In this document: positions 1 to 5,031 of the stretch, piece by piece | How positions within the stretch are numbered: the first letter of the stretch is position 1 | Layout: each line of letters starts with the position of its first letter | NCBI GenBank assembly: GCA_023259925.1 | Contig: JALRDS010000090.1 | Location: 1 to 5,931, forward strand | DNA from: Candidatus Saccharimonadia bacterium | GTDB lineage: Bacteria; Patescibacteriota; Saccharimonadia; Saccharimonadales; Saccharimonadaceae | Length of the DNA stretch: 5,931 nt | Direction of reading: 5' to 3' | Program-made: the position numbers and the translations under genes | Notes under the pieces: generated by a model | What the model was told of the DNA's origin: nothing | Database searches by the model: none | What the model saw: only the letters and a program-made list of their open reading frames with translations

Positions 1-1272
1 CGAAAAGATAAAGACACAGTGGTATTCGAGGTTGCGCAACACCTTGATGAACGTACTGTTCGCGCCATTGCTATGAGTAGCACCGATGGTTTAAAGCGCG
101 GAGACGCGGTAGAAGCAACTGGTGCGCCAATTAGTGTGCCAGTCGGCGATCAGACTCAGGGGCGCATGTTCGATGTGGTTGGTAACCCAATCGATGGTAA
201 GGGTGCCGTTACGGGCAAGCGTGCCTCAATTCACCGCGACACCCCTACTCTGGCTGAGCAGTCAAATAAAACTGAGATCCTAGAAACAGGTATTAAAGTA
301 ATTGACTTGATTGCACCACTTACTAAGGGTGGTAAAGCCGGCCTATTCGCTGGTGCTGGTGTTGGTAAGACCGTGCTTATTCAAGAGTTGATTAATAACA
401 TTGCTGCCTACCACTCTGGTAATTCAGTATTCGCTGGTGTTGGTGAGCGTACTCGTGAAGGTAAAGACCTGTACGAGGAGCTCGCTGATAGTAAGGTGCT
501 CGATAAGACGAGCCTTGTATTTGGGCAAATGAATGAGCCGCCTGGAGCTCGTTTGCGCGTGGCACTCTCTGGTCTCGCTATGGCTGAATCTTTCCGTGAT
601 GAAGGTAAAGATGTGCTACTATTCGTTGATAATATCTTCCGTTACACCCAAGCTGGTGCGGAAGTATCTGCCCTACTCGGTCGCTTGCCAAGTGCGGTAG
701 GCTACCAGCCTAACCTGCAGCAAGAAATGGGTATGTTGCAAGAGCGAATTACCTCAACTAAGAAGGGTTCAATTACTTCTGTGCAGGCTGTATATGTACC
801 TGCCGATGACATGACCGACCCAGCACCAGCAACAACTTTCGCTCACCTTGATGCGACGATCAGCATGAACCGATCACTCACCGAAATAGGTATCTACCCA
901 GCGGTAGATGTGCTCGACTCATCATCGAACGCACTCGACCCAGAAGTAATTGGTGAAACCCATTACTCAGTAGCGCGTGAAGTACAGCGTACTATGCAGG
1001 AATACAAGGACCTTCAAGATATCATTGCTATCTTAGGCATGGACGAACTGAGCGATGAACAGAAGAAAACTGTTAACCGAGCTCGCCGCTTGCAGCGATT
1101 CTTCGCACAGCCATTTCACGTGGCTGAACAGTTTACTGGTAACAAGGGTGTGTACTGTAAGCTCGAGGATACCATTAAGGATGCTCAAGATATCTTGGCC
1201 GGTAAATATGACGACAAGCCTGAGAGCTGGTTCTACATGGCCCCTGGCCCGCTAAGCGAAAAGAAAGATTAG
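1..1272 (+). CDS. atpD: F1Fo ATP synthase subunit beta (5'-partial)
   Basis: Catalytic beta subunit of the F1 sector, which makes or hydrolyses ATP at the membrane-attached alpha3beta3 head. The frame is open from base 1, so the first few dozen residues of the N-terminal beta-barrel are outside the window; the GTG at 19 is an internal Val codon, not the start. Numbering from that codon, I see the P-loop AGAGVGKT (111-118), the catalytic-Glu segment GERTREG (142-148), the family-typical GQMNEPPGARLRVALSGLAM (169-188), Walker B LLFVDN (200-205), the ATPase alpha/beta signature PAVDVLDSSS (294-303; PAVDPLDSTS is usual) and the DELSEED-equivalent DELSDEQ (342-348) that contacts gamma. It ends normally with TAG, 6 bp before atpC, which fits the usual end of an atp operon. 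Identification is secure; only the 5' end is missing. Confidence 0.97.
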   Translation, partial: RKDKDTVVFEVAQHLDERTVRAIAMSSTDGLKRGDAVEATGAPISVPVGDQTQGRMFDVVGNPIDGKGAVTGKRASIHRDTPTLAEQSNKTEILETGIKVIDLIAPLTKGGKAGLFAGAGVGKTVLIQELINNIAAYHSGNSVFAGVGERTREGKDLYEELADSKVLDKTSLVFGQMNEPPGARLRVALSGLAMAESFRDEGKDVLLFVDNIFRYTQAGAEVSALLGRLPSAVGYQPNLQQEMGMLQERITSTKKGSITSVQAVYVPADDMTDPAPATTFAHLDATISMNRSLTEIGIYPAVDVLDSSSNALDPEVIGETHYSVAREVQRTMQEYKDLQDIIAILGMDELSDEQKKTVNRARRLQRFFAQPFHVAEQFTGNKGVYCKLEDTIKDAQDILAGKYDDKPESWFYMAPGPLSEKKD

Positions 1273-1278
1273 TCTCCG

Positions 1279-1701
1279 GTGAAGTTAGAATTAGTTACAC
1301 TAGCGGGAATCAAAGTAGACCAAGAGGTCTATGAGGTAATGTTGCCCACTGCAGCAGGGCCGATTAGCGTATTCGCTGGTCATGAACCGCTGGTAAGTGT
1401 TGCTATACCCGGAACGATTTCCGTTCGTCACAACAAAAGTGATAGTGATGAAAAGATAGAGTATTTCGCTGTAAGCGGCGGCGTTATCGAAATTACCGGT
1501 TCACGGGTTCGTGTGCTAGTAGATGAAGCCGACCATGGCGACGATATTGTAGAAGCCGAGAGTAAGGCCGCCCTTGCTAAAGCACTTGACCTCCAAAAGA
1601 ATGCCAAGACGGCGATTGAACTCGAAAAAGCTACTCAGCTGGTAGATCGTCACCAGGTTCGCTTGAATGTAGCTGGTCTTCGTCGCAAGCACCGCCGTTA
1701 A
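1279..1701 (+). CDS. atpC: F1Fo ATP synthase subunit epsilon
   Basis: Central-stalk epsilon subunit, which couples gamma to the c-ring and in many bacteria inhibits ATP hydrolysis. The 140 residues match the usual length. Residues 1-85 look like the N-terminal beta-sandwich, with family-typical VFAGHEPLVSVAIPG (31-45) and a segment ending VSGGVIEITGSRVRVL. Residues 88-140 are Ala/Leu/Lys-rich and fit the C-terminal helical hairpin. The GTG start lies 6 bp after the atpD stop with no clear Shine-Dalgarno, so translation is probably coupled to atpD. The last 71 bp overlap, antisense, the 3' end of the leftward hypothetical gene. No terminator is obvious directly after the TAA; the first hairpin downstream on this strand is the palindrome at 1997-2027. 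The assignment rests on fold-typical motifs and position. Confidence 0.93.
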   Translation: MKLELVTLAGIKVDQEVYEVMLPTAAGPISVFAGHEPLVSVAIPGTISVRHNKSDSDEKIEYFAVSGGVIEITGSRVRVLVDEADHGDDIVEAESKAALAKALDLQKNAKTAIELEKATQLVDRHQVRLNVAGLRRKHRR

Positions 1702-1996
1702 TTGTACGTTGACGGCGCAGTGCTTCCTCGATTGCAGTTGTTGCATACGTAACCTGGTCGATAATCAGCTTTTGTAATTCTACGATTGCTGGAGCGCTTT
1801 TTTCGGTAGACTGGGACGCTAGGTATGCACCGATATAGGCGTTGCGTACTATTTCTCTTGCTAGCTTGGGGTTTGTTGTTTGCAGGTGATGGAAACGATT
1901 GAAGTGAGTTGGGTCAATTATTTCATCCAGCGTTACTCTACCAAGATCCTCGTCGTTGACGCGAGGCAGAGGTGAATTTTCTCCAGGCTCTGTCAT
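1631..1996 (-). CDS. Hypothetical protein, 121 aa, converging on atpC
   Basis: I do not recognise a family. The product is acidic at both ends. Its middle, roughly residues 20-98, has a helical character: a stretch around LDEIIDPTHFNRFHHLQ, then an Ala/Ile/Leu-rich region ending IEEALRRQRT. There is no signal peptide, membrane segment or Cys motif. I chose the ATG at 1996; a GTG at 2005 is in frame, but it lies inside the palindrome and upstream of the expected transcription start. There is no Shine-Dalgarno before the ATG, while an extended -10 box ends 7 bp upstream of it, which points to a leaderless message. The last 23 codons and the stop lie antisense within atpC, so that tail is constrained by both genes or is non-essential. 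Composition and a promoter at the right spot favour a real gene. Confidence 0.62.
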   Translation of the reverse strand: MTEPGENSPLPRVNDEDLGRVTLDEIIDPTHFNRFHHLQTTNPKLAREIVRNAYIGAYLASQSTEKSAPAIVELQKLIIDQVTYATTAIEEALRRQRTINGGACDEDQLHSSEPGDDLPAE

Positions 1997-2027
1997 AAAC
2001 AGCACTATAGCATATATAGTGCTGTTT
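1997..2027. repeat. Perfect 13-bp palindrome over the divergent intergenic region
   Basis: Arms AAACAGCACTATA (1997-2009) and TATAGTGCTGTTT (2015-2027) are exact reverse complements around the 5-bp spacer GCATA. The left arm carries the -10 box of the leftward gene and abuts its ATG, so the likeliest role is an operator for a dimeric repressor. Read rightward, the hairpin is followed by TTTT only (2025-2028) and its stem is A/T-rich, so it could also act as a weak terminator for transcripts leaving the atp operon. A related octamer TGTAGTGC (2033-2040) follows TATAGTGC (2015-2022) at an 18-bp interval. Confidence 0.75.
2004..2012 (-). promoter_or_regulatory. Extended -10 promoter of the 121-aa gene
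   Basis: On the leftward strand the bases read TGC-TATAGT, an extended -10 element. The predicted start of transcription, about 7 bp after the hexamer, falls at 1996-1997, exactly at the A of the chosen ATG or one base before it. No good -35 is present at 17 bp, which extended -10 promoters tolerate. Together with the missing Shine-Dalgarno this suggests a leaderless transcript, with the core promoter inside the palindrome. Confidence 0.5.
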
Positions 2028-2055
2028 TAGTATGTAGTGCATTACATATGGCGTG

Positions 2056-2083
2056 TTTACAAAAACCTCAAGCGGCGTACAAT
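2056..2083 (+). promoter_or_regulatory. Sigma70-type promoter for the carbonic-anhydrase-like gene
   Basis: TTTACA (2056-2061) and TACAAT (2078-2083) are separated by 16 bp, giving a predicted start near 2090. The in-frame ATG at 2048 lies upstream of this promoter, so it cannot be the start of messages made here. The start must be the ATG at 2126 or, better, 2156. Confidence 0.6.
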
Positions 2084-2155
2084 CATTCAAGGAAAGTAAC
2101 TAAGCAGTATAAGTGTAGTGTAGATATGTACGAATCACCGAGAGGTTCAGTCGAG

Positions 2156-3085
2156 ATGGAGAAAACTATAGAGCGTAAAGCAGTTGTTATTGGTCGATTA
2201 AAAGATTTGGGGCTTGGTAATCCAGAGGGGATCCCATCTTCTTTAAACCGGGCTAGTAATGAGGAGCTGCAAGAAATCGCTGAGCGTGACAACGACCGAC
2301 TGGTAGCGCCGAACGATGGAGGCGAGACGGCATGTATTGATGGCCGCTATTGTAAAGGTAACGCTGATGGTTCGGATGCGAAAGTCCGTTTGAGACGAGT
2401 CGGTGGCTCAGCTTCGAATACAGGAGCAGCGTTTAACGCTGATGCATCAATCGCTCAGGTAATCGACCTTGAGAGTTCACTTGATGATATCACCGATGAA
2501 ATTGATGACTTGGTTGGATATCGCTCAGCGCACCTCGGTGGGTGTGGTGGTGCAAACGGTGAAATAGCTGATAATATGGCTATTCATGAAAAGCCGGCTG
2601 TTATCGATGCCGCGAAAGCGATCCTCGCTATTCCTGAAGTCGCCGAGTACTTAGGGGTTGATAGTATTAAGCAAGAAATTGGTGACATTGCATACGATGC
2701 GTTATTTAATCGCGTCAAGGAAAACGGGGCTAAAACTGCAGCTTTACTCGAATCTAAGGGCTGGAACGGTCAATCGTATGTTGATCGCGTGAAGCGATCG
2801 TATCCAGAAAATGTAGAAGATCTAGAAGTTGATCATAACGATGAGAAGTTTCATGGCCATAAAGAGCCGAAGCTTACTATTATTGTTGGAGACTTAACGA
2901 TGCCGCTCGATGATAACGGCTTCACCTGGAACCTAAAAGCGAGCAAAGCGTTTGCTGAAGCTATGGCCGGACAGCGTGACCGCGAGGGATACTTACAGGC
3001 GTTAATTGCCGATGTTGCTAAGCATATGGCAGTGGCTAGTCGTTTACCGAGTGATGAGACACCAGTATTCTTGCAGGTGGCATAG
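2156..3085 (+). CDS. Carbonic-anhydrase-like metalloprotein candidate, 309 aa
   Basis: Function is tentative. Two motifs suggest a beta/zeta (cadmium-type) carbonic anhydrase-like metal site. ACIDGR gives Cys60 with the Asp62/Arg64 dyad (the C-x-D-x-R pattern), and AHLGGCGG gives His126 and Cys130. Beta enzymes have H-x2-C; here the spacing is H-x3-C. A later GHKEP (234-238) precedes a hydrophobic strand, and the C-terminal third is helical. There is no signal peptide, so it is probably cytoplasmic. I chose ATG 2156 because GAGAGG (2140-2145) sits 10 bp upstream and the promoter at 2056-2083 excludes the longer 345-aa reading; ATG 2126 is possible but lacks a ribosome site. The gene stands alone, divergent from the 121-aa gene and convergent with dus. 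If correct, it would interconvert CO2 and bicarbonate; another metal hydrolase or a binding protein is possible. Confidence 0.55.
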   Translation: MEKTIERKAVVIGRLKDLGLGNPEGIPSSLNRASNEELQEIAERDNDRLVAPNDGGETACIDGRYCKGNADGSDAKVRLRRVGGSASNTGAAFNADASIAQVIDLESSLDDITDEIDDLVGYRSAHLGGCGGANGEIADNMAIHEKPAVIDAAKAILAIPEVAEYLGVDSIKQEIGDIAYDALFNRVKENGAKTAALLESKGWNGQSYVDRVKRSYPENVEDLEVDHNDEKFHGHKEPKLTIIVGDLTMPLDDNGFTWNLKASKAFAEAMAGQRDREGYLQALIADVAKHMAVASRLPSDETPVFLQVA

Positions 3086-3132
3086 CCGATAACTAGCCAT
3101 ACTTAACCCACCGGCCAGCTGTAGATTGTAGG

Positions 3133-4074
3133 TTATGTTATGAGTTCGCGAACTTCGTTGGTTGTTTTGGTGTGCATTAATTTATCGCGTAGTTCGGCGG
3201 CGCCTTCAAAATCACGAACATATATTTTAAAGAACCGCTTTAGGGGGTCGTATTTACGTGGTCGCTCGGGACAATTCCATTGGTCGTGCAGATCAAGTTG
3301 CAGCTGTAGTAAACCAAGTAGCTCTTCCCTACTATGAAGCCGTTGTTCATGTTCAAATGCGAATGGGTTTGCGAATATGCCTCGGCCAATCATCACTCCG
3401 TCGACACCGTGTTGCTGTACCAGTTCCAAGCCGTGCGCTCGGTCACGAATGTCGCCATTAATAGTTAGTAGTGTGTTGGGTGCGATTTCATCACGTAGTT
3501 TTTTAATGTCATCAATCAGTTCGAAATGCGCCGCAACTTTGCTCATTTCTTTTTTGGTACGTAAATGGATGGTGAGGTTTTCAACATCTTGCTGTAATAG
3601 GTGGCTAAGCCAATCGTGCCATTCATCTACCCTGCTGTAGCCAAGACGCGTTTTAACACTAACAGGTAGTCCACTTGTTTTAGCAGCAGCAATCATCTCG
3701 GCGGCCAGTTCGGGGGTGCGAATCATGCCACTGCCACCGCCAGCTTTTACGGCCGACGGATCGGGGCAGCCCATGTTAATATCTATGCCATCAAACCCAA
3801 GTATTTTGCAGTGCGCAGATAGTTTCGCCATATCTTCGGGTACCGCGCCCCAAAGCTGTGCCACAATTGGATGTTCATCGTCTGTCTTTACGAGTCGCAT
3901 ACCAATGGCTTTATCGCCTGCATGCGCCCAGCCGGTAGCATTCGTAAATTCAGTAAAATAGACGTCTGGAGCGGCAGCTTTGTCGACTACATGCCGAAAC
4001 ACTACATCGGTTACCGCCTCCATGGGGGCAAGAATAAAAAACGGACGTGGGAGGTCGTGCCAAAAACTATTCAT
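3133..4074 (-). CDS. dus: tRNA-dihydrouridine synthase (Dus family)
   Basis: FMN-dependent reductase that converts uridines of tRNA (usually in the D-loop) to dihydrouridine with NADPH. Numbering from the ATG at 4074 (313 aa), I see the flavin-site start ILAPMEAVTD (14-23), INMGCP with the catalytic-acid Cys103, the Gly-rich loop GGGSGM, VSVKTR with Lys141, TIHLRTK with His170 (IHGRT is usual), TINGDIRD (205-212) and VMIGRGIFANPFAF near 227-240 for the FMN phosphate. The TIM barrel spans about 10-240 and a helical tRNA-binding tail follows, at normal family length. An in-frame GTG at 4080 overlaps the stop of the upstream 60-aa gene as TAGTG; either start is possible and neither has a clear Shine-Dalgarno, so coupling is likely. 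The motifs do not tell me which Dus subclass or tRNA position applies. It converges on the carbonic-anhydrase-like gene. Confidence 0.93.
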   Translation of the reverse strand: MNSFWHDLPRPFFILAPMEAVTDVVFRHVVDKAAAPDVYFTEFTNATGWAHAGDKAIGMRLVKTDDEHPIVAQLWGAVPEDMAKLSAHCKILGFDGIDINMGCPDPSAVKAGGGSGMIRTPELAAEMIAAAKTSGLPVSVKTRLGYSRVDEWHDWLSHLLQQDVENLTIHLRTKKEMSKVAAHFELIDDIKKLRDEIAPNTLLTINGDIRDRAHGLELVQQHGVDGVMIGRGIFANPFAFEHEQRLHSREELLGLLQLQLDLHDQWNCPERPRKYDPLKRFFKIYVRDFEGAAELRDKLMHTKTTNEVRELIT

Positions 4075-4079
4075 ATACA

Positions 4080-4262
4080 CTAATCGGTGAACTGGATATC
4101 TTCTATACTCTCGTCGAACTCTTGGTTTGAACTAGTATGTTTTTGCGGCCCCCACTCAAGTACGGGTGGTACTGCGCGTGAGCCAAGTTCAATCGCAGTT
4201 ATTGTGCGAGCTGGTCGCTCGGATTCGATGGAGTTTGTTGGTGCGTAGGCTTCAATTGTCAT
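4080..4262 (-). CDS. Hypothetical protein, 60 aa, coupled to dus
   Basis: An acidic, probably disordered small protein with no recognised family, no Cys and no membrane segment. ATG 4262 is preceded by AAGGA about 8 bases upstream, a good ribosome site, and an extended -10 promoter lies about 40 bp upstream. Its TAG stop shares one base with a GTG that could start dus (TAGTG); the dus ATG is only 5 bp beyond the stop. The pair therefore forms a two-gene operon in which translation of this frame could feed ribosomes to dus, which itself lacks a clear ribosome site. It may be a real small protein or mainly a translated leader. Confidence 0.6.
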   Translation of the reverse strand: MTIEAYAPTNSIESERPARTITAIELGSRAVPPVLEWGPQKHTSSNQEFDESIEDIQFTD

Positions 4263-4300
4263 AGCATCATCCTTGTTTGTTAGCGTATCTTAGAAATTTA

Positions 4301-4309
4301 ATAATACCA
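4301..4309 (-). promoter_or_regulatory. Extended -10 promoter of the 60-aa/dus operon
   Basis: The leftward strand reads TGG-TATTAT, an extended -10, with start of transcription expected near 4294 and a 5' leader of about 30 nt before ATG 4262. The -35 position reads TTTATT, which is weak. It lies directly after the terminator of the upstream structured transcript, so the operon appears independently transcribed. Confidence 0.5.
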
Positions 4310-4320
4310 TAATTTAAGGT

Positions 4321-4373
4321 AAAAATAAAACGCCTCACAGAAGGTACAATCTGGATTATACTGTCTGTGAGAC
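4321..4373 (-). terminator. Rho-independent terminator of the structured transcript
   Basis: On the leftward strand GTCTCACAGA pairs with TCTGTGAGGC (10 bp, one G-U). After a 2x2 internal loop, GTATAAT pairs with ATTGTAC (7 bp, one G-U) around the tetraloop CCAG, and the stem is followed at once by GTTTTATTTTT. Both wobbles become A-C mismatches on the other strand, and the T-tract exists only leftward, so the direction is clear. Confidence 0.85.
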
Positions 4374-4400
4374 GGACAGGAGTGAAGGTGTGCCGGCTCT

Positions 4401-4432
4401 AGCGGGGGCGAGCACGGTAGCTCGCCCCCGCT
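4401..4432 (-). other. Strong GC-rich hairpin after the 48-aa frame
   Basis: AGCGGGGGCGAGC (4401-4413) and GCTCGCCCCCGCT (4420-4432) form a perfect 13-bp stem with a 6-base loop, extendable by a wobble and one more pair. It begins 6 bases after the TGA of the small frame in the leftward direction. No T-tract follows on either strand, so it is not a classical terminator; the true one lies 28 bases further. It may protect the 3' end of the message or belong to the RNA fold. Confidence 0.7.
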
Positions 4433-4438
4433 GGTAGA

Positions 4439-4585
4439 TCAGTGCGACTTCCGAGCTTCGCACCGGGGCATGTGCCCAGTGCCGCTGCAGCCGCCGTAGC
4501 ACGTTCCGGTGCCACCGCGGAGTCGCGAAGATTTCCCGTGGCACCGTTCGCAGCAGCCGGAGCAGTCCTTTTTTCCTTCGGCCAT
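4439..4585 (-). CDS. Cys/His-rich small protein, 48 aa, putative metal-binding
   Basis: No family recognised. The peptide has seven Cys (8, 11, 12, 15, 29, 33, 42) and His at 16, 38 and 48. The patterns are DCSGCCERCHGKS (C-x2-C-C-x2-C-H) and CYGGCSGTGHMPRC. The segments CERCHGKS and GGCSGTG resemble DnaJ-type C-x2-C-x-G-x-G knuckles, though the second pair has C-x3-C spacing; zinc or another metal is a reasonable guess. It is basic and has no signal peptide. Translation evidence is strong: AGGGAGGTGAT lies before ATG 4585 with GGAGG 8 bases away, and the frame ends with TGA just before a strong hairpin. Against it: the frame lies in GC-rich, heavily paired RNA where TGC and GGC codons arise easily, and it could be fortuitous. 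The same frame is open further upstream to 4705, but that extension has no ribosome site. Confidence 0.55.
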   Translation of the reverse strand: MAEGKKDCSGCCERCHGKSSRLRGGTGTCYGGCSGTGHMPRCEARKSH

Positions 4586-4589
4586 ACTA

Positions 4590-4607
4590 ATCACCTCCCT
4601 AAAGGTG
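4590..4607 (-). promoter_or_regulatory. Near-perfect Shine-Dalgarno with sequestering hairpin
   Basis: The leftward strand has AGGGAGGTGAT (4590-4600), close to the full complement of the 16S rRNA 3' end. Directly upstream, CACCT (4603-4607) pairs with AGGTG (4592-4596) across a 6-base loop and would hide part of the Shine-Dalgarno. A 5-bp stem is marginal, so it could be switched by heat, a ligand or the upstream RNA fold, or could be incidental. Confidence 0.55.
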
Positions 4608-4993
4608 TCGTCGTTGTACAGCTTCCGGAAGACCCGGCCAGCCGAAGCTTGGTCCCCTGACGGAATGGATGAACATTCCACTCCGCCAGGGGCGTGCCGG
4701 CACAAAAATCGTGCCGACGGGTGTCTCTTCGATCGCAGGCGAGCACTGTCTTCCCCTGCAGTTGTCCAGACCGCAGCAGCACTGCAGCGATCGTAGAGAC
4801 TAGGCAGCGATGGGGGCGCTACCTATGCAGTACCGCGCGCATGCTGACCGTCAGCGTGCACCCGATACCAGCTTTCCGCGTGAACGGAAAGTATGGCTTC
4901 ACTCCTGTCATGTAAATGTGCAGGAGCGATGTAGCTATAAACCTACGTGGTTTAGTACCTAAGCTTACAGCTACTCGCTCAACTGACAATAAT

Positions 4994-5022
4994 ATTTAAC
5001 AGTATTACTGCCAAAAAGTCAA
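4994..5022 (-). promoter_or_regulatory. Sigma70-type promoter of the structured transcript
   Basis: On the leftward strand TTGACT (5017-5022) and TTAAAT (4994-4999) are separated by exactly 17 bp, with start of transcription predicted near 4987 (G). The first helix of the RNA begins within the next 8 bases. The -35 box lies 9 bp after the stop of the nuclease gene, so the RNA has its own promoter rather than depending only on read-through. Confidence 0.68.
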
Positions 5023-5031
5023 TAGCTCTGA

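Larger units (their letters stand above)
4323..4987 (-). ncRNA. Long structured transcript, unrecognised family (regulatory leader or large ncRNA)
   Basis: The limits come from the promoter at 4994-5022 and the terminator at 4321-4373, giving about 665 nt. Helices I can place (plus-strand coordinates) are: 4924-4936/4969-4980 (12 bp, one bulge) enclosing 4938-4943/4949-4954; 4872-4878/4885-4891 (7 bp); 4837-4846/4852-4861 (9 of 10); 4801-4809/4817-4825 (9 bp, loop CCCCCAU); 4723-4736/4787-4800 (12 bp with a 2x2 loop) enclosing 4756-4761/4782-4787; 4696-4703/4711-4718 (8 bp); 4654-4669/4677-4692 (16 bp, two G-U); 4620-4625/4644-4649; 4592-4596/4603-4607 at the ribosome site; 4507-4515/4538-4546 (9 bp); 4442-4447/4458-4463; and 4401-4413/4420-4432 (13 bp). 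The wobbles favour the leftward strand as RNA in most cases. The region is visibly more GC-rich than its flanks. It also contains the 48-aa frame, so it may be an mRNA with a roughly 400-nt leader. I found no RNase P, tmRNA or SRP signature. Confidence 0.65.

Noticed and set aside
3086..3132. Shared terminator between the convergent carbonic-anhydrase-like and dus genes
   Set aside because: Only a 5-bp TAACC/GGTTA pairing with a long loop and no T-tract is visible in the 47-bp gap.
3140..4083. Rightward open frames opposite dus
   Set aside because: Shadows of dus in other frames; dus has clear catalytic motifs throughout its own frame.
4334..4362. Rightward promoter CTCACA-17-TATACT
   Set aside because: The boxes fall in the two arms of the leftward terminator hairpin, the -35 is weak, and no supportable gene follows on that strand.
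4439..4705. Longer 88-aa reading of the Cys-rich frame
   Set aside because: The upstream 40 codons run through strong RNA hairpins and start without a ribosome site. The ATG at 4585 has a near-perfect one.
4442..4915. Several rightward open frames across the structured region
   Set aside because: They lack ribosome sites and promoters on that strand, and give low-complexity Arg/Ser/Ala-rich products typical of GC-rich shadow frames. The promoter, terminator and G-U pairs all point leftward.
4323..4987. RNase P RNA, tmRNA or SRP RNA
   Set aside because: The sizes fit only loosely. I saw no RNase P GGAAAGUCC-type core, no tmRNA 5' end, T-loop or CCA end, and no SRP GGAAG/GGAAGCAG-type core on either strand. 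A covariance-model search should confirm this.
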